Assembly: GCA_963989385.1 (NCBI GenBank)
Contig: OZ022500.1
Span: 119,143,842 to 119,207,841, forward strand
From: Ctena decussata
Taxonomy: Eukaryota > Mollusca > Bivalvia > Lucinida > Lucinidae
DNA length: 64,000 nt
Direction: 5' to 3'
Part shown: piece by piece, positions 1-10,835 of the stretch
Position numbering within the stretch: the first letter of the stretch is position 1
Layout: the number at the start of each line of letters is the position of its first letter
Translations under genes and position numbers: made by a program
The notes under the pieces: generated by a model
The model's database searches: none
What the model saw: the letters and a program-made list of their open reading frames with translations, nothing else
What the model was told of the DNA's origin: nothing

Positions 1-767
1 TATAACCTTCGACTGTCATGTTCATTCACTCTTAATTTTCATGGGAATTCTTTTGAAAAATGACAAGCTAGGATACATTGGTCACAAAGAAAGCGGTCAA
101 CATATTATTCATAGCTATATTACTTTACTAGCTTTTCACATGTATACTACTTCTAATTTGAGCCTTGATAATAATGGTCGCCATTTAAGATGAAACATGA
201 CGAAAACACAACCCGTCCCCCACCCAACCCCAGTTTTGCGTTAAAGGCCCCATTGCTCTACCACAGGCAAAAATATAATGAAAAAAATTGTGGTGAGGTA
301 TCGCTGCAAGCTTCTCACAAAAGTTTTGTCATTGCGATTTGCCAGGTTTATTTGAGTAAAACATCATTGAGCTTCATATAAAACGGTTTTGAAAATCATT
401 TGGGTCATTTTATGACCTACTTTTGATTTCATAAGCCTGAATAAATTGGTAAAAATACAATACACAAGAGTGGTGTCCCATTCATTATCCCGTTTTTGTT
501 TCTATTAATTGCTCGATGGAAAACCAGTGAAGAAAATCGTCTTTTGTGGAGCAATTTGTTATTTTTCATAAGCATGTTTCCCTGCTTTTTGCCAGTTATC
601 AGACTCTGTATATACACATCAATCTACGTTTTATCACTAAACCGTTGTTCATAATGATTTGTGTTTTGACGTTTTTACCACTGATACTAATAGGACTATG
701 GAGACTTTAAACAATAAAAAGTTAATAAAGTACAGTATTAGGAAGAAAAACAACTCAGGAATAATAA
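1..767. other. Unassigned AT-rich sequence
   Basis: I see no coding frame with a recognisable domain, no RNA gene and no structured repeat here. The short open frames have no family-like motifs and are probably chance. Confidence 0.5.
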
Positions 768-858
768 GGAATAAGGAATAAAATTTTATTGCACAGATAT
801 ACCCTAATCATGGGTTATAGGCAAATGACTATACAACAATGATGGTAACATTTAACAA

Positions 859-893
859 AACACACACACACACACACACACACATACACACTC
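859..893. repeat. (CA)n microsatellite
   Basis: A run of CA dinucleotides, slightly interrupted at its right end. It lies in the 3' untranslated part of the retrotransposon fragment. Confidence 0.95.
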
Positions 894-999
894 ATGCGCA
901 CACATAAACAATTACATCAATATAAACATTATTTGCTGTTCAATACAGTAATAGCAATGGTTTGGAGTATAAGATTGAGACTAATTAGAATAAATATAG

Positions 1000-1703
1000 T
1001 TATACGACAGAACATTCTTGTAAATATTTACCTACAGCTTTTATAACACTTTTGTCATTATTTGTCATTATGTTAAGAAATGTTTTTGTCGGATCTGCAC
1101 ATGGAAAAATATTTGAATGCTTCAAAATATCAAAAAGTACTTTCCTTTGATTTTCATATTTTTGGCACTGACACAAAAAGTGAATTTCATCTTCTACAGT
1201 ATTACATATATTGCATAACCTATCTTCTAGTTTCTCACCCAAATACCTACCACGTTCAATTCTAAGTCTGTGAGCACTAATTCTAAATGAAGTAATACAT
1301 TTCCTTATAGATTTAACATGTATATATTCAAGATATATTTCAAGTCCAAAATTCTGTTTCAAAAGTCTATATGTTCTTAATTTTTTCTTTGTTTCTTCAC
1401 CTAACATTCGCTTTTTCCAAAATGATACAAATCTTTCTTTAAGTTTATTTTTTTATTGAGACGAGTAAAGAATGGGAATTTAATGTACTATGGTTATTCC
1501 AAACATGAGAAAATCCTAGGTCATGCAATATATTTTCAACAAACTGTACCCAGAGGCATCTATCATTTGAACTATTTAATTGCTCTAAATAAGCTTTCAC
1601 CATTAATGACTCACTATTAGACTGAATAATATGCAACCAAAAATTTAGACTAGCTGTAATAGTTGTAATCAAAGAAGGGAGTTGGCCAAGCTCAGTGTTT
1701 TAA
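1000..1703 (-). pseudogene. C-terminal domain of a non-LTR retrotransposon ORF2, frameshifted
   Basis: Two open frames on the minus strand (1672-1445 and 1407-1000) join if one base is removed from the A-run at about 1447-1453 (T-run on the plus strand). The joined segment has the layout of the tail downstream of reverse transcriptase in many invertebrate LINEs: an ELG..P start, an LGFSHVWNN block, an FRISAHRLRIERGRY block and a zinc-knuckle-like CxxC-x7-H-x4-C. The knuckle cysteines and histidine are residues 65, 68, 76 and 81 of the downstream frame, followed by the EDEIHFL context. No reverse-transcriptase motifs remain. A non-functional relic is the best reading, though the coding pattern is well preserved on both sides of the single frameshift. 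Confidence 0.75.
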
Positions 1704-1710
1704 ACAATAA

Positions 1711-3499
1711 ATAGCCTGTAAGTTAGATCCTTCCTTCACTTAACTAACTTACGGGCTATTTATGTAGGATCTAACTTCAGAGAAACAAGGTAGATCCACA
1801 ACTATCCAGGACAAGTCTGGGAAATGCCTTACAGAAGAACAAGAGATTCTCAGCAGATGGACAGAATATTGCTCAGAATTATACAACCATGAGACTGATG
1901 GTGACAATACGGTTCTGGACAGCAGTCAGCCCCCAGATGAAGATCAACAACCGATCCTTCGTGAGGAAGTTGAGATTGCAGTAGCAGCGCTGAAGAAGGG
2001 AAAATCTGCCGGAGTTGATAATATACCAGCAGAACTTGTTCAAGCTGGAGGGGAGACCGTGATTGATGTTTTAACAGATATCTGTAACAGGATCTGGAGA
2101 ACAGGAGAATGGCCTACCCCATGGACTCAGTCGCTGATTATTACTCTCCCTAAAAAGGGCAACCTACAGCTCTGCCAGAACTACAGAACCATCAGCCTCA
2201 TCAGTCATTCAAGCAAAGTCATGCTGAAAGTTATCTTGAACATGCTTAAGCCACAAGCCGAAGAGATAATCGCTGAGGAACAGGCTGGGTTCCGAGCAGG
2301 AAGGAGCACCACAGAACAGATCTTCAACCTTAGAATCCTGTGTGAAAAGTATCTCCAACATCAGCAGAATCTGTACCATGTCTTCATTGATTTCAAAAAA
2401 GCCTTTGACAGGGTATGGCATGCAGCCTTATGGGCCACCATGAGGAAGTACAATATCAATGCAAACCTAGTTCGCACCATTGAGCAGCTATACGACAAGG
2501 CTACAAGTGCAGTCCTGATAAATGGCAGCACAGGAGAATGGTTCAGAACAACAGTTGGAGTAAGACAAGGATGTCTTCTGTCACCCACCCTCTTCAACAT
2601 TTTTCTCGAACGGATGATGTCCGATGCTCTGGAAGAACATGATGGAAAGGTTAGCATAGGCGGCAGAAATATTACCAACCTGCGGTTTGCCGATGACATA
2701 GACGCTCTTGCTGAGGAAGAGCAGGAACTAGAAGCTCTAGTTTAAAGTCTCGACCAGACCTGCACAAGGTATAAGATGGAGATCAGTGCTGAGAAGACCA
2801 AACTGATGACAAACAGCGCAGATGGCATCCAGAGGGAGATCAAGGTAAAGGGGCAGAAGCTGGGTACTGTAAGCAGCTTCAAATACCTTGGAGCAGTTGT
2901 CTCAGATGATGGCTCAAAACAGGAGGTTCTCTCAAGGATAGCACAAGCCACTTCAGCTCTTGACAAGCTGAAACCAATTTGGAGAGATAACAACATATCT
3001 CTTGGATCAAAGGTGACACTTATGCGCTCCCTTGTCATTTCCATATTTCTGTATGCCTGTGAATCATGGACCTTGACAGCAGAGTTAGAGAAAAGAACGC
3101 AGACCTTTGAGATGAGATGCTACCGAAGGTTACTGAACATTTCGTACAAGGACCATATAACCAATGAGGAAGTTCGCAGGAAGATCCAAGCAGCCATTGG
3201 AGAATATGATGAACTCCTGACGCTGGTCAAGAAACGGAAACTAAGGTGGTTTGGCCACGTCTCAAGGTCTTCTGGTGTAGCAAAGACAATTCTTCAGGGC
3301 ACAGTGAAAGGAAAAAGAAGAAGAGGTAGCAGAAGAAGAGGTGGGAAGACAATATCAAGGAGTGGACTGGAATGGACTTTGCCAGCTCAACTAGGGCAGC
3401 TGAAGACAGGACAAGGTGGAAAGGGATTGTTTTGAAGTCAGCTGTGGTGCCCCAACGACCTAGTTAGGTTATGGGATAGAATAGAATAGCCTGTAAGTT
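1711..3499 (+). mobile_element. RTE-like LINE, 5'-truncated, with 14-bp target-site duplication
   Basis: The motif ATAGCCTGTAAGTT occurs perfectly at 1711-1724 and 3486-3499, flanking a reverse-transcriptase coding region. This is a clean target-site duplication, so the insertion is fairly young. The 3' end carries a short tandem run (GGATAGAATAGAATAG), as in RTE-type elements, rather than a long poly-A. The 5' end is truncated inside the ORF (recognisable from about 1768), so the endonuclease domain is missing. Between the left duplication and the ORF lie about 43 bases that include an inverted partial copy of the target (1741-1760), suggesting an aberrant 5' junction. RTE clade assignment rests on the C-terminal pattern and is tentative. 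Confidence 0.85.
1768..3467 (+). pseudogene. Reverse transcriptase of RTE-like LINE, one stop and one frameshift
   Basis: The frame is readable from about 1768 to the TAG at 3465-3467. Reverse-transcriptase landmarks are present in order: AGFRAGRSTTEQ (about 2284-2319), FIDFKKAFDRVW (about 2383-2418), GVRQGCLLSPTLFN (about 2558-2600) and the catalytic FADD at 2686-2697. One in-frame TAA (2743-2745) breaks the protein just after the palm domain; the same frame resumes immediately. A frameshift near 3340 follows the LRWFGHVSRSS block, after which another frame continues the family-typical tail (WTGMDFASSTRAAEDRTRW) to the stop. No endonuclease domain is present. With these two lesions and the 5' truncation it cannot be autonomous. 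Confidence 0.85.
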
Positions 3500-3719
3500 C
3501 TTTGGTGAATCACTAAAACACGAAACAATATTGCCGACTTAGCTGTACGAGATGCCCCTTTCCCGGTTGATGTTCAGGGCAGGATGTGAAATTCGACTGA
3601 CTCCGTTCTTGCTTAGTTTCTTTCTCTACTTTATTCCTGATTAACAGTGCATATTCATCTCGGCTCAGTTATATCGACTCAGTTATATCAAAGGCATACC
3701 CATACAGTTTATATTCAAC

Positions 3720-3960
3720 ATTGAGCTGCGACACGAGAAAACCAACAAAGTGGCTATGCGCAAAGCGCACACTCAGATTAGCCTGGACATCCGTCCAGTC
3801 TGATTAGACTCTTCCATAAGCGCTTATAGGGTAGCTAAGGGTCTAAGCAATTTCCATGCGGACAGCGAAGACTCTGATCAGATTTGGTGGATGCCCAGGC
3901 TGACCTGAGTCTGCGCAGGACACACAACCACTTTGTTGGCTTTGTCGTGTCGGGCTCAAT
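3720..3960. mobile_element. Palindromic MITE, family F1 (copy 1)
   Basis: The termini are inverted: a GAGCTGCGACACGAGAAAAC-like left end and a matching right end in CTCGTGTCG..GCTC orientation. The two halves also pair internally (CAGCCTGGGCAT/ATGCCCAGGCTG, GTCTGATCAGAGT). The whole ~240-bp unit can therefore form one long hairpin. Six fuller copies lie in this window (here, 33754, 40245, 47472, 49326 and a diverged one at 53184). No reading frame is present, so it is a non-autonomous fold-back element of unknown superfamily. Confidence 0.85.
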
Positions 3961-4076
3961 AGGGTAGCTAAGGGTCTAAGCAACTTCCATACGGACAGCG
4001 AAGACTCTGATCAGACTGGACGGATGCCCAGGCTGACCTGAGTCTGCGCTGGGCGCACAACCACTTTGCGTCGCGT
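3961..4076. mobile_element. Right-half copy of MITE family F1 in tandem
   Basis: Immediately after copy 1, the right half of the same unit is repeated, from AGGGTAGCTAAGGGTC to the degraded CACTTTGCGTCGCGTCGC end. This looks like a tandem half-duplication rather than an independent insertion, because the junction is seamless. Confidence 0.8.
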
Positions 4077-4100
4077 CGCAATCATTCAATATGTAAAGTT

Positions 4101-4325
4101 TAACAGAGGAAAAAATAAATTTTCAAATTTGCCCATTTCTGGCCCCAATAGACCTAAAAAAGTGAAATTCAGGTGAAATTGACATGTCTGATTTTTCACA
4201 CTACCTTCTGTTAACAGAGGAAAAAATAAATTTTCAAATTTGCCCATTTCTGGCCCCAACAGACCTAAAAAAGTGAAATTCAGGTGAAATTGACATGTCT
4301 GATTTTTCGCACTACCTTCTGTTAA
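4101..4325. repeat. Tandem duplication, 111-bp period
   Basis: Two nearly identical 111-bp units start at 4101 and 4212, both with TAACAGAGGAAAAAATAAAT. They differ at only a few positions (for example CCCAATAGACC versus CCCAACAGACC). The minus-strand frame spanning both is an artefact of the repeat. Confidence 0.95.
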
Positions 4326-4942
4326 ACATTTTGCCACTTCAAGCCAAGAATCGTGACTTCACATCGAAAATAATCTACATAGTGTCAAATGTTCAACTTT
4401 GATATATTTTCTAAAGTGCAAGGCAAGGTTAACAAACAACGTTACCATGAAAAAAATGCAAAGCGGTAGGTTTCGAATTTCGAACGAGGAAAGTGCTAGA
4501 GCATCTCTGACAGTTTAGTGAAGAAAACTTAGCATACAAAACTGTCCGAGTTCAACAATCTAAATGGAAAGTTTAAGCTTTTGAAACGTTCTATTACCTG
4601 TTTTAAGAATCGTTTAAAAAAATAATCTAAAAAGAATCGTGATTTCCTGTCTAATAGTATTTCGAGACGCACTATGACGTTTTCACAAACCGTACTTTAT
4701 AATATCTAAAACACTTATTTTGAAGAAAACCACAGTTTACTTAGTAATTTAGACACGTTTTCAAGTAGATTCGGTAACTAGGATTTAAGACAGGCAAATG
4801 AGTCAATAAAATGTTCATTTAAAGAAAAAATTTATATAGAATAAACAAATAACGAGATATCAACAAGCAACGCAAAGAAGATTCCGGAGGCAAAAGAAAT
4901 ACGCAATTGATTATAGGCACCCAGTTGATATATTACCGAGCA

Positions 4943-5125
4943 AAGTCAGACATTGATAACGCGGTCTCTTTGTGAGATAAATTTAATTTACGTAATCATT
5001 CGGAAATCGTCTCTGCTGCCATAAACCAAGCGATCATTATACGACTTTTATGACTTTTCTCCGAAGAAAGTCAATTTAGTTCAGCACAGATAAGTATCGC
5101 AGGAATCTTTTCATAGTAGGTCCAG
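4943..5125. repeat. Dispersed repeat, partner at 29648-29830
   Basis: A diverged copy of the segment at 29648-29830. Shared blocks include TTTACGTAATCATTCGGAAA, CGTCTCTGCTGCCATAAACC and CTTTTCATAG. No ends or coding potential are visible, so class and boundaries are unknown. Confidence 0.75.
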
Positions 5126-5561
5126 CCTTGTTTTTCTGTTGACTGTAGAAGGAATAACAGTCTGTGCTTGATGCATACGCAGCCTCGTCAACGGATGAGC
5201 ATTTGCGAGTAACATGCTCTTACCTGTTTTCGCAGTTTCTCCCGACACATTCCACCGTCACTTGTGGAAAAGTAATATACAGATATAAATTTATACTATA
5301 CGTGAATGAAAATTTAGAACATTGGTAAAGGGCCTGGTATGATTTGGACCATATTTGGCCCCCGTATTTATGCATTTTCAGAATTGTATCTTTTAACCTC
5401 TGTTAATGATATATGAGTGGTGAAGCCTTTAACTATCTATTATTTTTCAAATTTTCTACATTCTTGCGATTTATATGTTTTTCTGTGCATCTAGTTGCAC
5501 CCTGCCCAGATGATTTTTGGCATTTCCGACCATTTTTCACCTGTATTTAGGCTATAAAATA

Positions 5562-5665
5562 TGTCAGCCCAGTCAAGTGCACAGCTAATTTTTTTGCTTA
5601 AAGATGCATTTTAATAATGTCAACAATATGTGAAAAATTTAGCTGTGCACTTGACTGGGCTGACA
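5562..5665. repeat. Perfect hairpin, 27-bp arms
   Basis: 5562-5588 (TGTCAGCCCAGTCAAGTGCA...) is the exact reverse complement of 5639-5665, with a loop of about 50 bases. It sits inside the TIR element at 5327-6641. Confidence 0.95.
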
Positions 5666-5984
5666 CTTAATTTTATACTTTTATCAAAAAACTTTGCAGT
5701 TTCTTGGACATTTCCCGGTGATCTCAACATCAAATGCCCATATCTCTGCTCGTAGACATGATAAACATTGTTGTGGGTATTCATTTTCTTAGTTAGAACA
5801 CAGGGAATCATTTGGTACACATTTTATTTCGATCTGTTGAAATTATTTGGTCAGCGTCTCTCTACTTGCTAAGTTGGGTGGGGTACCTGGACAGGCCTTG
5901 AACAGTACACACCTGTTTAGCAGTAAACACAGTGAAACCATGTTATTCTGAGGATTCACGAAGAAGAAACGTGTTCATTTCTGT

Positions 5985-6595
5985 ATGAGCCTGTTTACTC
6001 TGATGATGAGCAAAAGAAACCATGTAGTCCACCGGGGCTCAACTGGTGACCTTCTTTTGCTTCAGATTTCCAGTGGCGTTGTTTGGCAGGACAGGGATCT
6101 CCACCTGTCAGACGGCCCGTTGTATCTGTTGAGTCCTCGTCTTTGCTTCTTCATGGTGTTGAAATTTGATTTATGTGTTTACCGTGATGATTCATTGACG
6201 AGTTAGAGGGTTATCATGCGAACCGAACAACCAACTAAATGTTTTGTACCACTTCAGAAACTGAGGGTGAGGTTGGGCCTGTAAAATCGATTTAAGCCCC
6301 CCAGTAATTCATTACTGACCGTTCCAAGGCGGTAGTTCTGTTGTGGTTCTTTGTTGCCTGTTTTTGGTGTCAGAGTTTCTGTGATGTTTTACCTTATGTG
6401 TTATTATTATTTTTGGTTCGGTTTGGGTTGCTGAGTGGCCACCTTTTGGGAACAAGCTGCTCACTCGGTTGGCCATATGTTCTCTGTATCTTGATTATTT
6501 GTAATCTTAGTTGTTTCCAACTATGGTTTGAGGGCTGGATTTGGATTTTGATTGTTTCAGTTCCTGGTCTTTGCATACTTTTTACTTTTAAGTAA
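5985..6595 (+). mobile_element. 5'-truncated Penelope-like 3' end (copy A)
   Basis: The right ~365 bp (6231-6595) is almost identical to 27312-27679 and to the complement of 46289-46585. It contains GACCGTTCCAAGGCGG and ends in GCATACTTTTTACTTTTA. The left ~240 bp (5985-6230) matches, with divergence, the sequence just after the Penelope coding remnant at 7580-7650 and the segment at 9320-9490. Collinearity with that remnant suggests this is a truncated 3' region of a Penelope-like element rather than an independent SINE; that step is inference. Confidence 0.65.
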
Positions 6596-6960
6596 ATTTG
6601 AATGGGGGGCCAGAAACGACCCAAATCATACCAGGTCCTTTTGTTTGTTTAATATACGGTACTATTTTACTCACCATTCAATACAAGGTTACCTATTGGT
6701 GTTGATAGGACATAGTTAAGTTAAAGCATAAAAATCTTCATCGTACTTTATCATACTTTTTCTGGTCCATTGGGATCATTGGGCCCATTCTGTCGGTCTG
6801 AAAATAGAATTCCGAAGAAGCCATTGCTAGAGGGCGTGGACAGTGCTGGCTTTATTAGCCCGACCCACCTTCTTATGAATGTTTTCATCGCTATTAAAGG
6901 AAGTCTGTCATCAATGACCACATTTGTTATACAGCCACTAAAGTGTTGATGAAGACCAAG

Positions 6961-7562
6961 AGAGACTTCCTACTTCTGCTGGCTACCTCAAATTCATAAA
7001 CGTCCGTATTGCTAACTCTAGCTTGCTCATGCACGACACGCTAACTTCCTAAATTGCTTACTGCCATGAAAAATCATGTTTTTAAACATTGTGAAGAAGT
7101 GCATGATAGTTCAGGTAAAAAACCTTTTTTCGTCAATTAAAAGTTCATGTGAGGTATCAAATAAGCTGAACTCACGAGGTTTACGTGCGTCCAGTTTGTC
7201 TATATATGATTTTTCGAAATTGTATACTACCTTGCCCCACAACCCTATATTTAACTGAACATTTCGACTTAGTGTCTAAATATAATGGGTTGAAAACACT
7301 TCTTCTGCAAGGCCTTTCGGAACCTGAATTTTATGGCGACTTGATGTATAAATTCAGAAAAAATATTGGTAAAAATGACCTTCCTTATCATTTTAAGAAG
7401 ATAACAATCCGATATGAAAAGATTGGTTATAATATTGATGAATTGCGGCAAACTGCATGCTTGGTGGTTAACCCAATTAAGGTTAACAGCTTACCTCTTC
7501 GACTGCCGGACGGTCGGTCGGGCCTCAGATTTTATGAGGGCGCCAACCTAAACCTAATGTAA
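6961..7562 (+). pseudogene. Penelope-like reverse transcriptase, core deleted
   Basis: Three frames together read as a Penelope-like protein. WLPQIHKRPY (about 6979-7008) is followed, after a frame change, by IANSS (about 7009-7023). KNHVFKHCEEV (about 7063-7095) is followed, after a frameshift in the A/T runs near 7120, by KLNSRGLRASSLSIYDFSKL and YTTLPHN, the motif leading into the palm. The remaining palm domain, including the catalytic YxDD-type block, is missing. Sequence resumes at about 7262 with GLSEPEFYGDLMYKFRKNIG and DELRQTACLVVNPIKV, matching the region C-terminal to the RT in such elements. An internal deletion at about 7255-7265 explains this. It is non-functional. Confidence 0.7.
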
Positions 7563-8100
7563 TAGTAACATAGACGGTTTGCGCCTGACACCCGTATGTT
7601 TCTTCTGCTCCAGAATTTCAGTGTTGCTATTTCTATGAGTCTTCATGTTTGTTTTATCTAAGTTTTAATTTTGATTTCTATGTTTCTGAGATATTACACT
7701 TAGGAGCCAGGAATCTTCCACGCAATCCGAAAACTTTAGGGTCTGATGAACCAAAGCAGGACCAAGGGCGAGGGTTAGTCGATTAAAAACCGGTTCAAGC
7801 CCCCAAGTTATTTCATTACTGGCCGTCCCAAAGCGGCACTTCTGTTTTGATTCTCCTTGGTTGTTTTATGTGTTGTTTGTTGCTATGTCTGTTATTGACA
7901 TAGTGTTTGTGATATTAAGGCTAGCCCGGTGACCACCTACATAGGGAATGGCTGTTCACATGGCTGAAGCTGATGATGTCTTTGGTGGTGACTAGTTTAA
8001 GTGTTGTTTTTTCCTACATGGTGTCTTGGGTTTGGTCTGGGATTGAATTGTGTCAGTTTCTGAGAATTTTCCTACTTACTTTTCTATACTGAAACGTAAT
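6961..8100 (+). mobile_element. Penelope-like element remnant with 3' region
   Basis: A broken coding part (6961-7562) is followed by about 540 bp. That region repeats, in the same order and more diverged, the blocks of the dispersed tail family: a TTTCTTCTGCTCCAGAATTT block near 7600, a GGCCGTCCCAAAGCGGC block near 7830, a GACCACCTACATAGGGAATG block near 7930, and an end near 8090 resembling CTACTTACTTTTCTA. It is the only copy in the window where the tail is still attached to Penelope coding sequence. Confidence 0.65.
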
Positions 8101-9121
8101 AAGAAGATGCCCATCACTTTTTATAATCAGAAATAATGACTTTTTCAATGCTTTTTCAAACCGGAACGAGATGTTTTTTAAACTTTATGATAGTTTTCAG
8201 TTATTCCTATACTCCAGAGCCGAATTACATCAGTTAGATATTTAGTAATCGCTTTATCTTTCTCTATATCATGTAGAAGCTTAAATGGAACAAAACACTG
8301 CAATAACTGTTCTTTTGCCGAATTGCAACGTAATTCTGGCACCTTCAGTTTGTGATAACCCATAGATTTTGTAATCAAAACCTATCTATATATTGGTACA
8401 AAACCTCGAATGGTGCTTTTATAGCATTGTCTATATTTCAACTTTTCAGAACTTACTATATGCAGCTGGAGTTAAGGTACCGTGTGGAGGCCGTAAAACG
8501 TCTCCTCGTACTTCTTTACATAGCCGTAATTTCTTGTTCTTTGGAATCACTGATTTAATTATGAGTTACTTTATAAATAAAGTTCTTCTCAAACCGTTGC
8601 CAACGGGCATGATCAGTGTTGCACATTTCATTACTGGTCTTAAACAGACTTAATTGAACCGAATCAGCTCTTTTCACTTGTTTGGTGGATTCTTTGCTTC
8701 CAAAAGATATAACCTTTCAGAACTTATTAATTGAATCGATACAGTCAACTAAGAGCGCTACTTCAAGTCAAAAAGCGTGATATTATAACAGAGGAAGTTA
8801 AATCTTTATTGTATTAAAAGTAAAAATTTAATAGACTTCAAAAGTGCTGTGCTAGGTCACGAATAGCAAGAAAGCAATCAAGAAATAAGATGGCATATAC
8901 CGGTACACAATGCTTTAGGTTTCTAGTTTATCAAATTAAAGCCTGATTAAAAACGTACAGATTCAGCGCAAGCTGTTTTTCTTTGTCGCAGACGACTCTT
9001 TCGACTATTTGTAGAAAGTTTTAAATAAAAACTCCCTTATATAATGAAAGTACAGTTTTTGTTAAAAGTGAACGTGCTTTGACAAGGCTTGACTATAGCT
9101 ATCCCTGAACTCGATGACAAA

Positions 9122-9228
9122 CGTTATATAATATAAATGTACCTTTACCAAACTTAGCCTATTTCTTAATTTGTCGTTATATATTATAAATGTACCCTTA
9201 CCAAACTTAGCCTATTTCTTAATTTGTC
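9122..9228. repeat. Tandem duplication, ~53-bp period
   Basis: CGTTATATAATATAAATGTA at 9122 is repeated near-perfectly from 9175, including the shared block ACCAAACTTAGCCTATTTCT. Confidence 0.9.
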
Positions 9229-9319
9229 CTACTCTCCATTCTCTGAATAGTGGATATGTTTTGTTACAGATTTCACAGCAACGGTTAACTTCGAAAGCTC
9301 AAATTGTATACTTGCCTGT

Positions 9320-9670
9320 TGCTCGGTTATTCGGGGTTCAACTGATGGTTTTCTTTTGCTCCGGTATTTCAGTGGTATTGTGATCTGCAGGTGTCATAAT
9401 ACGTTGTTTCTGTCGAGTCCGCATCTCTGATTCACCATAGGTCTAATCCGTGATTTGTGTGTTTCCTGTGATGATTCTTTGATGGACTAGAAAACCTTCG
9501 TGCGGACCAAACAGCTAACTAAAGTTTTCGAATACCGTTGAAGCACAGAGCGAGGGTTTGGATCCAGTGAACCTAGTTTAAGACTCCAGTAGTCGTTTAC
9601 TGACCATTCCAAGGTGTTACTTCTGTTGTGGTTCCTCAATGTTACATATTGTTTTGTCCGCTTGTCTATA
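9320..9670 (+). mobile_element. Diverged Penelope-like 3' end (copy B)
   Basis: Collinear with copy A: TTTTCTTTTGCTCCGGTATT, then GATTTGTGTGTTTCCTGTGA, a diverged AACTAAAGTTTTCGAATACC, and CTGACCATTCCAAGGTG. It ends before the terminal tail. It is older than copies A, C and D. Confidence 0.6.
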
Positions 9671-10269
9671 GTCTCTAGCAGTGTGTTCCCCTGAATTTCT
9701 GCCCATTCTGCTTTCTGTTTTGTTGTGTAATCAAAAATAGAAAATAGGTAAAATAGGTGTTGCTGCTATTAGAGTTCTTTCGGATAAGACGCAGCCGCAT
9801 AAGTAGCTGTATCGAGACGCATCGGGACGTATCGGAGAGGGAGAAATCATTATTGCGATTTTTAAACACATCTATATACTACCATCAAATGTTAGTTTGC
9901 AGACAATAGAAGTGTTTGTTTTACATATGATTATGGTTTTAGTTTTTGTTTAAGGGTTTTAGTGTACGTCTGTCCAATACTTCATTATCCTCAGCAGCTG
10001 AATAATTGGGTGATTTTGGAAAAAGTACATGTCCGTGCGTCTTTCCGTTCGACTGTCACACTTTCGTTTCCATACTCTTTGAAGTTATTGTACTAAACCC
10101 GAATTTGTGAACAACACATACATACTGCTGTTGCGTGACAGTCATGTGGCGTTGTCCACTGTGGTTTTACAACCATATCAACAGAATTTCAGTCATATAT
10201 ATTGACTATCATATTTCAAAAGCATAAGAACAGATGTCTGTGTTATTTTAGGATGAAAAAAAATAGTTT

Positions 10270-10345
10270 CTTCTTTTGTGGAATTTGATCTCGGTCCGCC
10301 GGTTTGGCAGCCAAGCGTTTAACTAACTGTGCTACAGAGACTTAC
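10270..10345 (-). repeat. tRNA-like SINE head
   Basis: The minus strand reads GTAGCACAGTTAGTTAAACG..GCTTGGCTGCC..., resembling a tRNA D-arm/A-box followed by an anticodon-like loop. The B-box region (GAGATCAAATTCC) is degraded and no acceptor stem forms, so this is not a tRNA gene. A sister copy lies at 12305-12372 in direct orientation. Confidence 0.5.
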
Positions 10346-10835
10346 GGCAAGTTAGAGTGAATATATATTTATACTGAAACAAAAAAGAAACGTCCGTTTT
10401 ATAAGCTTCTGTGTCTTTTGAACAAGTAAAGTTGTCATCCAAAAGTTGTCACGCAACAGCAGTATGTATATGTTGTATGGAAACACGAGTGCCATACGAA
10501 TTCGAAATTGGTGCGTCTTCAACTCCAGTGCGAATGTTGATTGATATACTCTTCATTTGATGAAATATAGAATATTAAATAAACTTGATTACTTCTCTGC
10601 CTGAGATACTCAAACGAAATAACTTGAAAAAAAAGGTGTCTCACGGCGTCTGAACACCCGAAACGTGAAGTATTCCAAACAGACTTCCGTTCTTGCCCTT
10701 CCTTAATATGAAAATAATAGGGCCTACATATGACTGAAATTCTGTTGAAAGGGTTGTAAAACCACAGCTGCTTTGGCGGTTATCGCCGATTTTTTAATTT
10801 TCCAAATGACAGTCAATAGCAAAAGGTATTTCAAA

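Larger units (their letters stand above)
768..1703 (-). mobile_element. 3' fragment of a non-LTR retrotransposon
   Basis: Read on the minus strand, a broken reading frame (1703 to 1000) is followed by an untranslated stretch. That stretch holds a CA/TG microsatellite and ends near 768-795 in an AATAAA-containing sequence plus short TTATTCC-type repeats, the kind of simple-repeat 3' end seen in LINEs. The 5' part of the element (endonuclease and reverse transcriptase) is absent. Its upstream edge at about 1703 abuts the insertion point of the RTE-like LINE at 1711, so the younger LINE probably landed at or just beside this older remnant. The family cannot be named from the fragment. Confidence 0.7.
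5327..6641. mobile_element. DNA element with ~37-bp TIRs, carrying a Penelope-tail insertion
   Basis: Left arm 5327-5363 and right arm 6604-6641 are inverted copies of AAAGGGCCTGGTATGATTTG... ending in GGCCCCC. They enclose about 1.3 kb without transposase motifs. Inside are a perfect 27-bp-arm hairpin (5562-5665) and, toward the right, sequence matching the Penelope 3' tail (about 5985-6595), probably a secondary insertion. No clear target duplication is visible outside the arms. It is read as a non-autonomous DNA transposon; the superfamily cannot be called. Confidence 0.7.

Noticed and set aside
4086..4337. Minus-strand frame with an internal protein repeat
   Set aside because: The repeat is simply a 111-bp DNA tandem duplication; no start, domain or codon pattern supports a gene.
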